This document shows positions 1-9,338 of a stretch of 64,000 nucleotides of DNA, piece after piece. Source of the stretch: Ponticoccus alexandrii. GTDB lineage: Bacteria > Pseudomonadota > Alphaproteobacteria > Rhodobacterales > Rhodobacteraceae. The DNA is taken from positions 3,658,001-3,722,000 of the forward strand of contig NZ_CP047166.1 in NCBI RefSeq assembly GCF_016806125.1, in the 5' to 3' direction. Position numbers and translations under genes: made by a program. The notes below the pieces were generated by a model. That model was not told the origin of the DNA. It made no database searches and worked only from the letters and a program-made list of their open reading frames with translations. Within the stretch, counting starts at the first letter, position 1; each line of letters opens with the position of its first letter.

Positions 1-2
1 TG

Positions 3-182
3 CTGTGCCTGCTCTGCGGCCTGGCCATGCCGATGCTGGAACTGGTGCCCTTCTCGTCCTCGATCCTTGGAGCGGCGGTCTCGCTGATGGCGATGACGCT
101 GCTCTTGAGGGACGGACTGTTCGCGCTTACCGGCTACGCCTTCATCCTCGGCGTGATCGGTCTGGCGATCTACCTGATCTGA
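3..182 (+). CDS. exoD: Exopolysaccharide synthesis protein ExoD, C-terminal fragment
   Basis: This is the 3' end of a gene cut by the window edge; an open frame of 59 codons runs from base 3 to a TGA at 180-182. The peptide is hydrophobic, with two membrane segments and a LELVPFSSS-type motif followed by LLLRDGLFAL, which I recognise as the C-terminus of the ExoD family of inner-membrane proteins linked to exopolysaccharide production. It converges with the SH3-domain gene 18 bp downstream. The family call rests on a short stretch only, and nothing can be said about the N-terminal part or the promoter. Confidence 0.62.
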   Translation: MCLLCGLAMPMLELVPFSSSILGAAVSLMAMTLLLRDGLFALTGYAFILGVIGLAIYLI

Positions 183-200
183 CCGCCAAGGCGCGGCGTA

Positions 201-848
201 TCAGTTCGAGGCGACGAGGAAACTGGAGGACATCCAGCCCTCGTTGTCGCCGTCGACGGCGCGCAGACGCACCCAGCCATCGCCGGTTTCGTCGAGGACC
301 TCGACAAATTCGCCCTGAAGAAGCTGGGTCACGACACCGTAGCTGGTGGCCGGACCGTCGCGCAGGTTGACCCGGGACCCGACAACCACGCGCAGGTCCG
401 ACCTTTGCGGATCGGCAGTCGCGGGCTCTGCAACGGCAGGCTCTGCAACGGCAGGCTGAGCGGTGGCGGCAACCGGCGTAACCTCGGCCACGGGCGCACC
501 ATCGAAATTGCCCTCGGGTTCGTCCGGCAGGGTCGCTTCCAGAAGGGCCGCGAACTTCTGCGGGTCGGCGGGCACCACGGGATCTGCGGCGATGACGGCC
601 TTGGCGGGTTCGGGCAGCGGCTGACGGGTCGGGGCCGCAGCTTCGCGCACCGGCGCGACGGAGCTGAGGTCCGATGCGGTCCTGTCCGCCCGCGTGACCT
701 CGGGCCCGGGGGATGCCTCTAGCGGTGTGTCGGGAACGGCAGCCATCAGCATGACGCCAGTGTCCCCGGCCTCGAACTCGGACCCGCCCGAAAGCTCGTA
801 CCATGCCCAGCCAAGCACCCCGAATGTGATGAACATCACCCGAAACAT
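201..848 (-). CDS. Envelope protein with C-terminal bacterial SH3 domain
   Basis: A 215-residue protein. It begins with a hydrophobic segment (about residues 2-18) that could be a signal anchor or an uncleaved signal peptide. A long low-complexity Ala/Pro/Glu/Val linker follows, with near-identical AVAEPAVAEPA repeats. It ends in a typical SH3_3 domain (about residues 152-213), with the family RVNLRDGPATSYGVV core and a closing W-M-S-S-S-F. Such domains bind cell-wall peptides or proteins in the periplasm. The ATG at 848 is preferred; a TTG six bases upstream is also possible. It diverges from parC across a gap of about 175 bp that carries a palindrome. No enzymatic domain is visible, so the ligand is unknown. 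Confidence 0.78.
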   Translation of the reverse strand: MFRVMFITFGVLGWAWYELSGGSEFEAGDTGVMLMAAVPDTPLEASPGPEVTRADRTASDLSSVAPVREAAAPTRQPLPEPAKAVIAADPVVPADPQKFAALLEATLPDEPEGNFDGAPVAEVTPVAATAQPAVAEPAVAEPATADPQRSDLRVVVGSRVNLRDGPATSYGVVTQLLQGEFVEVLDETGDGWVRLRAVDGDNEGWMSSSFLVASN

Positions 849-893
849 GATCAATCCCCCGTCTACAGGTCAGACCGTTCCCAAGGCCTGCCC

Positions 894-920
894 AATGTCA
901 CCCGCAGCAGTTGTGACATT
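894..920. promoter_or_regulatory. Perfect 8-bp inverted repeat in the divergent SH3/parC gap
   Basis: AATGTCAC at 894-901 and its exact reverse complement GTGACATT at 913-920 are separated by 11 bases, giving a 19-bp spacing between arm centres, close to two helical turns. The site lies between divergent starts, and TTGTGA at 911-916 with CATGAT about 16 bases on could be a weak promoter for parC. The arrangement is what one expects of a dimeric repressor or activator site, but the regulator is unknown. Confidence 0.4.
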
Positions 921-1024
921 CAATGATTTATACATGATTCCCCATTCCCCCTTAAGAGAAAAAGCGGGAAACATTCCCTTGGCCGTGCTTGCTGCGGCTG
1001 CATCGCAACTGTATCACAACCGAC

Positions 1025-3448
1025 ATGAGCGACGACGACACCGATCCCGAGACCAATCCCCGCGACCTTGCAGAACCTCTGCGCAGGGCGATCGGAGAGC
1101 GCTATTTGACCTATGCGCTGTCCACGATCATGCACCGGGCACTGCCCGATGCACGGGACGGGCTGAAGCCGGTGCACCGCCGCATCCTTTATGCAATGCG
1201 CCGCCTGCGGCTTAGTTCCACCGGCGGCTTCCTGAAATCCGCAAAGATCAGCGGCGACACCATGGGGGACTTCCACCCGCATGGCGACGCGGCCATCTAC
1301 GACGCCATGGCACGCCTCGCTCAGGATTTCACGATCCGCTACCCGCTGGTCGACGGTCAGGGCAACTTCGGCAACATCGACGGCGACAACCCGGCGGCCT
1401 CGCGTTACACCGAGGCGCGCATGACGGTGATGTCCGAGGCGCTGCTGGACGGGCTGGACGAGAACGCCGTCGACTTCCGCCCGAACTACGACGGACGCCT
1501 GACCGAACCCTCGGTTCTGCCTGCCTCCTACCCGAACCTGCTGGCCAATGGCTCCAGCGGCATCGCGGTCGGCATGGCCACCAATATCCCGCCGCACAAC
1601 ATCGGCGAGCTGATCAACGCCTGCCTGCATCTGATCAAATCGCCCAACGCGGTGGACGACACGCTGCTGCAATACGTGCCCGGCCCCGACTTTCCCACCG
1701 GCGGCGTGATCGTCGAACCGGCGGAGAACATCGCGCAGGCCTATTCCACCGGACGCGGGTCGATCCGGCTGCGCGCGCGCTGGCATTCCGAGGACCTCGG
1801 GCGCGGCACATGGCAGGCGGTCGTGACCGAGATCCCCTATCAGGTGCAGAAGTCCAAGCTGATCGAGCGCATCGCCGAGCTGATCCAGACCCGCAAGATC
1901 CCGGTTCTGGCCGACGTGCGCGACGAAAGCGCCGAGGACATCCGCATCGTGCTGGAGCCGAAGTCCAAGAACGTCGACCCCGACGTGCTGATGAACATGC
2001 TGTTCCGCAACTCGGACCTCGAACTGCGGTTCTCGCTGAACATGAACGTGCTGATCGACGGCGTGACGCCCAAGGTCTGCTCGCTCAAGGAGGTGCTGCG
2101 CGCCTTCCTCGACTTCCGCCGCGACGTTCTGATCCGCCGCTCGCGTCACCGGATGGCCAAGATCGACAACCGGCTCGAGGTGCTCGAAGGCTTCATCGTG
2201 GCCTTCCTGAACCTCGACCGTGTGATCGACATCATCCGCTACGACGACGACCCCAAGGCGGCGTTGATGTACGAGAACTGGTCCAAGCCGCATCAGGACA
2301 CCATTCCACGCGCCATGGACGAACGCGACTACCGCTCGCCGCTGGCCGGTGTCGAGGTGGCGGGCCTGTCGCTGGTCGCCGACCCCGAGGCGGTGGCGCG
2401 CGGCGTCCTTGCCGAGGAAGAGGGCGAGCGCAAGATCCCCAGCCGCTACGCGGGCCGCGAGGACGGGCTGTCCGACGTGCAGGCCGAGGCGATCCTGAAC
2501 ATGCGCCTGCGGTCTCTGCGGCGCCTCGAAGAGCTGGAGCTGGTGCGCGAGCGCGATGCCCTGATGGAGGAGCGCGCAGGCCTCGAAGACTTGCTCGACA
2601 GCGAAGACCTGCAGTGGCAGAGCATCGCCGCGGAACTGCGCGAGACCCGCAAACGGTTCGGCAAGGACTTTGCCCGGGGCGCGCGCCTGACCACCTTCGC
2701 CGAGGCGACAGAGGCCGAGGAGGTCCCGCTCGAGGCGATGATCGAACGCGAGCCGATCACCGTTGTCTGTTCGCAGATGGGCTGGATCCGGGCCATGACC
2801 GGCCATATCGCACTGGACCGCGAACTGAAGTTCAAGGACGGCGACGGCCCGCGCTTCATCTTCCACGCCGAAACCACCGACCGCCTGCTGGTCTTCGGCT
2901 CCAACGGGCGTTTCTACACGGTCTCGGCCGCGAACCTGCCCGGCGGGCGCGGCATGGGTGAGCCGCTGCGCCTGATGGTGGACCTGCCCAACGAGGTCGA
3001 GGTCGTCGACCTGTTCATCCACCGCCCCGGCGGCAAGCTGCTGGTGGCCTCGACGGCGGGCGACGGCTTTGTCGTGCCCGAGGACGAGGTGATCGCCCAG
3101 ACCCGGGCGGGCAAGCAGGTGCTGAACGTCCGCGCCCCGGCGCGCGCGCTGGTCTGCCGCGCCGTCGCAGGCGACCACGTCGCCGTGGTGGGCGAGAACC
3201 GCAAGGTGCTGGTCTTCGCGCTGGACGAACTGCCCGAGATGAGCCGCGGCAAAGGTGTCCGCCTTCAAAAATACAAGGATGGCGGGATGTCCGACGCCCG
3301 CACCTTCACCCTCTCCGAGGGCCTGTCGTGGAGCGATCCGGCCGGCCGCACCCGGACCGAAACCAACCTCGAGGAATGGACCGGCAAGCGCGCCGGATCG
3401 GGGCGCATGGCACCGCGCGGTTTCCCAAGGGACAACAAGTTCAACTAA
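1025..3448 (+). CDS. parC: DNA topoisomerase IV subunit A
   Basis: An 807-residue type IIA topoisomerase A subunit, which cuts and rejoins the DNA strand during decatenation with ParE. The N-terminal winged-helix region carries the catalytic tyrosine at Tyr128 in [10 protein letters not shown], preceded by [13 protein letters not shown]. The C-terminal third is the short, degenerate beta-pinwheel typical of ParC, and no GyrA-box is seen, which favours ParC over GyrA. I chose the ATG at 1025 ([10 protein letters not shown]) over an upstream start at 989 because the extra residues match nothing in the family. At the quinolone-determining positions this protein has Ala89 and Asp93, where E. coli ParC has Ser80 and Glu84. 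parE is not in the window. Confidence 0.93.
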   Translation: MSDDDTDPETNPRDLAEPLRRAIGERYLTYALSTIMHRALPDARDGLKPVHRRILYAMRRLRLSSTGGFLKSAKISGDTMGDFHPHGDAAIYDAMARLAQDFTIRYPLVDGQGNFGNIDGDNPAASRYTEARMTVMSEALLDGLDENAVDFRPNYDGRLTEPSVLPASYPNLLANGSSGIAVGMATNIPPHNIGELINACLHLIKSPNAVDDTLLQYVPGPDFPTGGVIVEPAENIAQAYSTGRGSIRLRARWHSEDLGRGTWQAVVTEIPYQVQKSKLIERIAELIQTRKIPVLADVRDESAEDIRIVLEPKSKNVDPDVLMNMLFRNSDLELRFSLNMNVLIDGVTPKVCSLKEVLRAFLDFRRDVLIRRSRHRMAKIDNRLEVLEGFIVAFLNLDRVIDIIRYDDDPKAALMYENWSKPHQDTIPRAMDERDYRSPLAGVEVAGLSLVADPEAVARGVLAEEEGERKIPSRYAGREDGLSDVQAEAILNMRLRSLRRLEELELVRERDALMEERAGLEDLLDSEDLQWQSIAAELRETRKRFGKDFARGARLTTFAEATEAEEVPLEAMIEREPITVVCSQMGWIRAMTGHIALDRELKFKDGDGPRFIFHAETTDRLLVFGSNGRFYTVSAANLPGGRGMGEPLRLMVDLPNEVEVVDLFIHRPGGKLLVASTAGDGFVVPEDEVIAQTRAGKQVLNVRAPARALVCRAVAGDHVAVVGENRKVLVFALDELPEMSRGKGVRLQKYKDGGMSDARTFTLSEGLSWSDPAGRTRTETNLEEWTGKRAGSGRMAPRGFPRDNKFN

Positions 3449-3490
3449 GGCGCCCGGCACGCGCGCCGCTGCCGGGCGAGACACTCCGCC

Positions 3491-3551
3491 CTTCTTCTGT
3501 CCGCAAATATCCCGGGGGGGCTGCGCAGGCAGCGGGGGCAGAGCCCCCTCT
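3491..3551 (-). repeat. Dispersed GTATTT/GAAGAAG element, copy 1 (type II with hairpin)
   Basis: Read on the minus strand, a hairpin with stem GGGGGC and a three-base loop (3534-3548) is followed by the box ATATTTGCGG-ACAGAAGAAG (3491-3510). It lies between parC and the DUF898 gene, in the opposite orientation to both. Confidence 0.6.
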
Positions 3552-3637
3552 TCCGCCACCTTTCGGGTGAAGCCGCTTGAATTTCGCCGAAGCTTGCGCG
3601 CAGTCTGGCACATCGGATTTCAAGTGCAGCGCCTTTC

Positions 3638-4852
3638 GTGACCAACCTTCTTACTCTGCCCCAGGACGCGCCCGACGGCTGCATCGCGACCCAGTTCGCG
3701 GGTAAGCGCTGGCGGCTGTTCACGCTGGCCTTCGTGACCGGGCTCTACACGGTGCTGACGCTGGGCCTCTACCGCTTCTGGCAGAAGACCCGCCTGCGCC
3801 GCTGGTACTGGTCGGCGATCCGCCCGGGCGGGCAGCCGCTGGAATACGTGGGCGACCCCTTCGAAAAGCTGCTGGGCTTCCTGATCGCCGTCGTCATCCT
3901 CGCCTTCTACATCGGCGTGGTGAACCTGCTTCTGATGTTCGCCAGCTTCAGCCTGTTTCACGGCAATTTCGCGGCCTACCTTCTCAGCTTCGTCGGCGTC
4001 GTCCCGGTCTGGTTCTACGCCCGCTACCGCGCACGGCGCTATGTGCTAGCCCGCACACGCTGGCTGGGCCTGCGCTTCGGCCTTGCGCCCGGGGCATGGG
4101 GCTATGCCTTCCGCGCGCTGCTGTACTGGGTGCTGACGCTGCTGACGCTGGGCCTGCTCTGGCCGCTGATGACCTTCCGGCTGGAGAAATACCGCACCGA
4201 CCGCACCTTCTACGGCGACATCCGGATGCAGCAGGAGGGGCGGTGGACCATGCTTCTGGGCGCGCTCAAGTGGATCGGCTGGTCGCTGGTCGTGGGCCTC
4301 GTGACGCTGGGCTTCGCGCTGAACGGGCTGGTGCCGCTGGTGGTACTCGGCTGCGTCGTAGGGCCGGTGATGTTCCTCTACGGCCTCGCCTACTACCGGG
4401 TCGAGACGCTGAAACGCCTGACCGCGCACAAGCGCGCCGGTCCCCTGCGGCTGACGCTCGAGGCGCGGCCTTGGCGGGTGCTCTGGATCACGGGTTCCGG
4501 CTATCTCTTTGCGGGGCTGGCCTCCGCCGTGCCCTCGCTGGTGCTGCTGGGTCTCTTCCTGCATCTGCAAAGCCTTGGCGAGCAGGTCACCGTCGGCCAT
4601 GTCACCGAAGCCCTGGCGCAGGCCGACCGCTGGCTGGTGGTGGCGCTCTCGGTGATGACCTATTTCGGCATCTTCCTCGTCTGGACGGCGACGACTCATG
4701 TGCTGGTGACCATGCCGCTGTGGCGCCACTACGCCACCGGCCTGACCGTTTACGGCACCGAACACCTGCCGCAGATCCGCCAGCGCCCGAGGGACGAGCA
4801 CACAGAGGCCGAAGGCTTTGCCGAGGCGCTGGACGTGGGGGCCTCGCTATGA
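3638..4852 (+). CDS. DUF898 (YjgN-type) polytopic membrane protein, cassette A
   Basis: A 404-residue inner-membrane protein of the DUF898/YjgN family, whose biochemical role is not known. The family hallmark TLGLYRFWQKTRLRRWYWSA appears near residue 45. A related unit (TLGLLWPLMTFRLEKYRTDR) recurs near residue 175, so the protein contains an internal repeat of membrane segments plus a basic amphipathic stretch. About eight hydrophobic segments are visible. The start is a GTG at 3638. Its stop overlaps the ATG of the M48 peptidase (ATGA), so the two are almost certainly co-translated. A paralogous pair lies at 9640-12010. A membrane-protein quality-control or transport role is only inference. 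Confidence 0.85.
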   Translation: MTNLLTLPQDAPDGCIATQFAGKRWRLFTLAFVTGLYTVLTLGLYRFWQKTRLRRWYWSAIRPGGQPLEYVGDPFEKLLGFLIAVVILAFYIGVVNLLLMFASFSLFHGNFAAYLLSFVGVVPVWFYARYRARRYVLARTRWLGLRFGLAPGAWGYAFRALLYWVLTLLTLGLLWPLMTFRLEKYRTDRTFYGDIRMQQEGRWTMLLGALKWIGWSLVVGLVTLGFALNGLVPLVVLGCVVGPVMFLYGLAYYRVETLKRLTAHKRAGPLRLTLEARPWRVLWITGSGYLFAGLASAVPSLVLLGLFLHLQSLGEQVTVGHVTEALAQADRWLVVALSVMTYFGIFLVWTATTHVLVTMPLWRHYATGLTVYGTEHLPQIRQRPRDEHTEAEGFAEALDVGASL

Positions 4853-5964
4853 CCGAACCCACCGTGATCCATGTGGGCACACCGCCCGAGCCGCGCTTCG
4901 ACGCGCTCTACCTCGACGGGGCGAGCGCAGCGCCAGAGCGGGTGACGCTGACGGTCGACCGGGCGCGCGGAATGCTGACCGGGCCCGGCATCGACTGGCC
5001 GCTGGCGGAGATCCGCGAGGTCCGCGATCAGGCGGGCGCGGACCTCATGGTGCTCCGGCTGGCGGGCGACCCTGTGCAGCGGCTGATCCTGCGCGACTTC
5101 GGCCTGCGGCCCTTCCTGCCCGGTCGGCTGCGCGCCGCCCCGGTGACGCGGCGCGGGCGGCTGATGGGCTGGGCGGCGGCCGCGCTGGCCTCCGTTGCGC
5201 TGATCCTCGGCGTGCTGGTGCCCACCATGGCCGACCAGCTTGCGGGCTACATCCCGCCCGAGGGCGAGCGCGCGCTGGGCGAAGTCACGCTGACCCAGAT
5301 CCGCGAGGCCATGGACGAGACCGGCCTCGCCCCCGTCCGCTTCTGCACCGATCCCAATGGCCGCGCGGCCCTGCGCCGGATCGAAGAACGCCTGACCGAG
5401 GGGGGCGCCCTGCCGGTGCCGCTGAGCGTGCACGTTCTCGACCACGAGATGATCAACGCCTTCGCGCTGCCGGGCGGGCACATCGTCTTCTTCCGGGGGC
5501 TGATCGAGGCAGCCGAGACGCCCGAAGAACTCGCGTCGGTCTTTGCGCATGAGATCGGCCACGTCGTCAGCCGCGATCCGACGCGGCACGCGTTGCGCTC
5601 CGCCGGGTCGATCGGCGTGCTGGGCCTGCTGTTCGGAGACTTCGCGGGCGGCACCGTCGTCCTCTTCCTGACCGAGCGGCTGATCGAGGCGCGCTACAGC
5701 CAAGACGCAGAGGCGGCGGCGGACGGCTTCGCCCATGCCATGCTCGAGCGCGCGGGCATTTCCCCGGCGGCGCTGGGCGACATGTTCGAGCACCTGCTGC
5801 GCGAGGCCGGGGACACGCAGGGCGTCATGGCGCATTTCCTCTCGCACCCGCGCCTCGGCGACCGCATCGCCCGCGCCCGCGCCGCAACGCCCGAGGGGTT
5901 TCAGACGCGGCCCCTGCTGGACGACGAGGGCTGGGCCGCCCTGAAATCCGTCTGCGGGACATAG
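4849..5964 (+). CDS. M48 family membrane metallopeptidase, cassette A
   Basis: A 371-residue zinc endopeptidase of the M48 (Ste24/HtpX/BepA-like) group. An N-terminal cytosolic region of about 100 residues precedes one clear transmembrane segment (about residues 105-122). The peptidase domain follows, presumably in the periplasm, with the zinc motif HEIGH at 234-238 and a downstream glutamate in SQDAEAAAD as the likely third ligand. Cys residues around RFCTDPNGRAALRR mark the start of the catalytic region. The gene overlaps the DUF898 gene by four bases. Members of M48 handle misfolded membrane or outer-membrane proteins; the substrate here is unknown. It is clearly paralogous to the protein at 10883-12010. 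Confidence 0.87.
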   Translation: MTEPTVIHVGTPPEPRFDALYLDGASAAPERVTLTVDRARGMLTGPGIDWPLAEIREVRDQAGADLMVLRLAGDPVQRLILRDFGLRPFLPGRLRAAPVTRRGRLMGWAAAALASVALILGVLVPTMADQLAGYIPPEGERALGEVTLTQIREAMDETGLAPVRFCTDPNGRAALRRIEERLTEGGALPVPLSVHVLDHEMINAFALPGGHIVFFRGLIEAAETPEELASVFAHEIGHVVSRDPTRHALRSAGSIGVLGLLFGDFAGGTVVLFLTERLIEARYSQDAEAAADGFAHAMLERAGISPAALGDMFEHLLREAGDTQGVMAHFLSHPRLGDRIARARAATPEGFQTRPLLDDEGWAALKSVCGT

Positions 5965-6050
5965 GCCGAACGGGCTGCGTCTCGAAGGAAGCTAGTTCTC
6001 CCCTTGCGCCTTGGCTTGCCATGATCGCCCCGCGCCGCTTCTGGCGGCCC

Positions 6051-6208
6051 CGCTCCGGTCCTGAATCCCGCGCTCCGACCTCGGGTGTCTCACTCCGGCC
6101 TCGGTTGCCACGCTCCGGTCTCGGGTGTCGCGCTACGATTCCGGATGCCACGCGCCGGTCCAGGATATTGCTCCGGTCGTCTGTCCCGCGCGCCGGTCCC
6201 GGATGTCG
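6051..6208. repeat. Eight-copy imperfect 20-bp tandem repeat
   Basis: Units resembling CGCTCCGGTCTCGGGTGTCG start at 6051, 6071, 6091, 6111, 6131 and 6151 at exact 20-bp spacing, then at 6169 (18 bp on, after a two-base deletion) and 6189. The CTCCGGTC core is best conserved and the second half varies (TCGGGTGTCG, TCGGTTGCCA, CCGGATGCCA). Twenty is not a multiple of three, so the array rotates reading frame and is unlikely to be coding. It fills most of the 395-bp gap between the M48 gene and the EamA gene; nothing else is seen there. Confidence 0.8.
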
Positions 6209-6359
6209 CAAGGCCGCCCCGTTTCCAGCGCTGCCATCGGCTTTCCCGGCGCCCGATATCTCCCTTGCCGTTGGTGCATCAGCGGGTATCCCTGTCCCCC
6301 AAGCCCCTGCGACCGAAGTCTCATTTCCCGCCGAACCGGAAAGCCCGTAGCCTGCCGCC

Positions 6360-7202
6360 ATGCGCCTGCCCCTTCTGATCGCCCTAACCATGACCGCCTT
6401 CGCGGCGAACTCCGTGCTGAACCGCGCCGCCGTCGGCCCCGGTTTGATCGACGCCACCGCCTTCGGAACGGTGCGCCTGTGGTCCGGGGCGCTCTGCCTC
6501 GCGGTGCTGTGCCTCGTGCTGCGGGGCAGGGTGCGGCTGGGCGGGCCGGGGCGCGTGGGGGGCGTGCTGGGGCTGCTTCTTTACATCTACGGCTTCTCGG
6601 CGGCCTACGTGGCGCTGGACGCGGGGCTGGGGGCGTTGATCCTCTTCGGGACGGTGCAGGTCACCATGTTCGCGGGCAGCCTCGCGGGTGGAGAGCGCCC
6701 GCCCGCGCTGCGCTGGATCGGCGCGGGGCTGGCCTTTGGGGGGCTGGCATGGCTGCTCTGGCCGACGGGGACCGGGTCGGTCAGCCTGCTGCACGGAGCA
6801 GCGATTCTGGTCGCGGGCCTTGGCTGGGGCGTCTATTCGCTGGCCGGGCGCAAGGCGACCGATCCGCTGGCGGCGACGGCGGCCAACTTCCTGATCGCCG
6901 CGCCTTTGGGCCTCTTGCTGGCACAGGGCCTACCGGTGAACCCCGAGGCGGTGCCCTCGACGGCGGCGGGGCTGGCGCTGGCGGTTGCGTCCGGCGCGCT
7001 GACCTCGGGGCTGGGCTATGCACTGTGGTACCACGTCCTGCCGCAGGGCACCGGCACGGCGGCGGCGGTGGCGCAGTTGACGGTGCCAGTGATCGCCATG
7101 GCGGGCGGCATGCTGGCGCTGTCCGAGCCGCTGACGGCGCAGTTCGTCGTGGCCTCCGTGGTGGTGCTGGGTGGCGTGGCGCTGTCGCTGGTGCGACGGT
7201 AA
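6360..7202 (+). CDS. EamA/DMT-family transporter
   Basis: A 280-residue protein made almost entirely of about ten hydrophobic helices arranged as two EamA repeats, which is the layout of drug/metabolite exporters of the RhaT/YddG type. The second repeat carries the usual SGALTSGLGYALWYHVLP stretch, and the protein ends in LGGVALSLVRR. These carriers move small metabolites such as amino acids across the inner membrane; the substrate cannot be read from the sequence. It is a single gene lying between the two DUF898-M48 cassettes, preceded by the tandem-repeat array and followed by a palindromic element. Confidence 0.87.
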   Translation: MRLPLLIALTMTAFAANSVLNRAAVGPGLIDATAFGTVRLWSGALCLAVLCLVLRGRVRLGGPGRVGGVLGLLLYIYGFSAAYVALDAGLGALILFGTVQVTMFAGSLAGGERPPALRWIGAGLAFGGLAWLLWPTGTGSVSLLHGAAILVAGLGWGVYSLAGRKATDPLAATAANFLIAAPLGLLLAQGLPVNPEAVPSTAAGLALAVASGALTSGLGYALWYHVLPQGTGTAAAVAQLTVPVIAMAGGMLALSEPLTAQFVVASVVVLGGVALSLVRR

Positions 7203-7226
7203 TCCGACCTGTCCGACGAGCCGTGG

Positions 7227-7355
7227 CATCGCCGGGCCGTGGTCTGGCGATCCGGGGTTTCGGGAAGGCACTTTATCCCGGCCAAGTCCGTGTGCCCTAA
7301 GTCAGGTCGCGCTGTCGGCACCCAAATCGCCGGACCCCGGGACGGCCCGGCGATG
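7227..7355. repeat. Palindromic intergenic element with 14-bp inverted arms
   Basis: CATCGCCGGGCCGT at 7227-7240 has its exact reverse complement at 7342-7355, and partly matching GC-rich sequence continues inside both arms. The element of about 129 bp lies 25 bp after the EamA stop. The motif resembles the GCCGGGC-type palindromic repeats common between alphaproteobacterial genes. It could be a terminator for the EamA gene or a small non-autonomous repeat. The rest of the 451-bp gap up to 7590 shows no convincing gene. Confidence 0.5.
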
Positions 7356-7590
7356 GCGCGGCGGCCTGCGGCCTTGATTCCGCGCCAAGCTCTTGAGCTC
7401 ACCCTTTTCGCCAGTATCGCGCGTCCCTTGGTCTAGTCGCGCCTGCATCGGCCAGATGCGACGTTTACCAAAAACCGCATCCGGCGGGCCGGACGCCACG
7501 CAACGCGCGGCTGCCTGTGACCTTGATCCCGCCCCGCGTCATGGGGAGAACGGCCTCGCCCTAGTCAGCCAGCACCTGAAAAGGCGCCTT

Positions 7591-7631
7591 CCAAACAAAA
7601 AGGCGCCCCCGCGATTTCCCGCGAGGGCGCC
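7591..7631 (-). terminator. Rho-independent terminator of etfBA
   Basis: On the minus strand a 12-bp stem (GGCGCCCTCGCG, complement at 7602-7613 with one G-U pair) closes a six-base loop and runs into TTTTTGTTT. It begins about 22 bp after the etfA stop. This is the clearest intrinsic terminator in the window. Confidence 0.88.
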
Positions 7632-7653
7632 CCTGATCTTCAGCCGATAAGCC

Positions 7654-8580
7654 TTACAGCTTCTCGGTCAGTTCCGGCACGATCTGGAAGAGGTCGCCCA
7701 CGAGGCCGTAGTCGGCGACCTGGAAGATCGGTGCCTCTTCGTCCTTGTTGATCGCCACGATCACCTTGGAATCCTTCATCCCCGCGAGGTGCTGGATCGC
7801 ACCCGAGATGCCCACGGCGATGTAGAGGTCCGGTGCCACGACCTTGCCGGTCTGGCCGACCTGCCAGTCGTTCGGCGCAAAGCCCGAGTCGACCGCCGCG
7901 CGCGACGCGCCCACAGCCGCGCCCAGCTTGTCCGCCAGCGCCTCGATGATCTTGAAGTCCTCTTCGGAGCCGACGCCACGGCCGCCCGACACGACGATAC
8001 CCGCCGAGGTCAGTTCCGGACGATCGCTTTCGGCGACCTTGTCCTCGACCCACTCGGACAGGCCCGGGTTCTCACCCGCGCCGATCGTCTCTACCGAAGC
8101 CGAACCGCCGGTCGCGGCGGCGTCGAAGGTCGAGGTCCGGAAGGTGATGACCTTGGTCGCGTCCTTGGACTTCACCGTCTGCATCGCGTTGCCCGCGTAG
8201 ATCGGGCGCACGAAGGTGTCGGCGTCCACGACCTCTGTCACGTCGGTCAGCACCATGACATCCAGCAGGGCGGCAACGCGCGGCAGGATGTTCTTGGCGT
8301 CGGTCGTGGCGGGCGCGACGATGTGCGAGTAGTCCCCCGCCAGCGAGGCGATCAGCGCGGCGACCGGCTCTGCCAGACGGTGACCGTAGAGGTCGTCCTC
8401 GGCCAGCAGCACCTTGGACACGCCCTCGATGGTCGCGGCTTCGTCGGCGGCGGCCTTGGCAGAGGCGCCCGCGGCCAGCACCGTCACGTCACCCAAGGCC
8501 TTGGATGCGGAAACCGCCTTGGCGGTGGCGTCCATCGACAGGGCGCCGTCGGTAATCTCGGCAATCAGCAGAACGGCCAT
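7654..8580 (-). CDS. etfA: Electron transfer flavoprotein alpha subunit
   Basis: A 308-residue FAD-binding subunit that, with EtfB, carries electrons from acyl-CoA and other dehydrogenases to ETF-quinone oxidoreductase. The C-terminal FAD domain carries the family signature from [10 protein letters not shown] through [20 protein letters not shown] to [15 protein letters not shown]. The ATG at 8580 overlaps the last base of the etfB stop (TGATG), and a GTG one codon upstream is less likely. The gene ends just before a strong terminator. The nearby acyl-CoA dehydrogenase at 42982-44682 would be a natural electron donor. Confidence 0.96.
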   Translation of the reverse strand: MAVLLIAEITDGALSMDATAKAVSASKALGDVTVLAAGASAKAAADEAATIEGVSKVLLAEDDLYGHRLAEPVAALIASLAGDYSHIVAPATTDAKNILPRVAALLDVMVLTDVTEVVDADTFVRPIYAGNAMQTVKSKDATKVITFRTSTFDAAATGGSASVETIGAGENPGLSEWVEDKVAESDRPELTSAGIVVSGGRGVGSEEDFKIIEALADKLGAAVGASRAAVDSGFAPNDWQVGQTGKVVAPDLYIAVGISGAIQHLAGMKDSKVIVAINKDEEAPIFQVADYGLVGDLFQIVPELTEKL

Positions 8581-9338
8581 CACACGACTCCCTTTTCTTT
8601 CAGCTTCGACACCAGTTCGTCGACCGAACCGACCATCTCGCCCGCCGAGCGCGCCGCCGGTTCCGAGGTGCTGACGATCTCGAGGCGCGGAGAGATATCG
8701 ACGCCGTAGTCGGCGGCGGTCTTCTCATCCAGCGGCTTCTTCTTCGCCTTCATGATGTTCGGCAGCGAGGCATAGCGCGGCTCGTTCAGACGCAGGTCGG
8801 TCGAGATGATGGTCGGCATCTTGACCTTGACGGTCTGCAGGCCGCCGTCGACCTCACGCGTGACCACGGCATTGTCGCCGTCCACGTCGACCTTGTTGGC
8901 ATACATCGCCTGCGACCAGCCCAGCAGCGCCGACAGCATCTGCCCGGTGGCGCCAAGGTCGTTGTCGATCGCCTGCTTGCCGCAGAGCACGAGGCCCGGC
9001 TCTTCTTCCTTGACGATGGCGGCAAGGATCTTGGCCACTGCGAGCGGTTCGATATCGGTGTGCACATCATCGGCGGCGACGACGAGGATCGCCCGGTCGG
9101 CCCCCATGGCCAGCGCGGTGCGCAGGGTTTCCTGCGCTTGCTTGACGCCGATGGAAACCGCGATGACTTCCTCGACCTTGCCGGCTTCCTTCAGGCGGAT
9201 CGCCTCTTCGACGGCAATCTCGTCGAAGGGGTTCATCGACATCTTCACGTTGGCCAGATCGACGCCGCTCCCATCCGCCTTCACGCGGACCTTCACGTTG
9301 TAGTCGATCACGCGCTTGACAGGCACCAGTACCTTCAT
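8580..9338 (-). CDS. etfB: Electron transfer flavoprotein beta subunit
   Basis: A 252-residue EtfB subunit that binds AMP and forms the heterodimer with EtfA. It starts with the conserved [16 protein letters not shown] and carries the family stretch [22 protein letters not shown] and a [20 protein letters not shown] region that matches the dehydrogenase recognition loop. I chose the ATG at 9338 over one at 9356 because the shorter protein begins exactly at the family N-terminus. It is the first gene of the etfBA operon, and stop and start codons overlap for coupling. Confidence 0.96.
   Translation of the reverse strand: MKVLVPVKRVIDYNVKVRVKADGSGVDLANVKMSMNPFDEIAVEEAIRLKEAGKVEEVIAVSIGVKQAQETLRTALAMGADRAILVVAADDVHTDIEPLAVAKILAAIVKEEEPGLVLCGKQAIDNDLGATGQMLSALLGWSQAMYANKVDVDGDNAVVTREVDGGLQTVKVKMPTIISTDLRLNEPRYASLPNIMKAKKKPLDEKTAADYGVDISPRLEIVSTSEPAARSAGEMVGSVDELVSKLKEKGVV

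Noticed and set aside
920-3613. An 897-residue minus-strand open frame opposite parC
   Set aside because: It is a GC-driven shadow of parC. Its peptide is rich in Gln, His, Arg and Ala and has no family match.
6051-6208. CRISPR array
   Set aside because: Units abut directly without unique spacers, and no cas genes are near.
6021-6350. Possible repeat protein of 109 residues over the 20-bp array
   Set aside because: A 20-bp period shifts frame at every unit, so the peptide is not itself repetitive, and no ribosome site or family match is seen.
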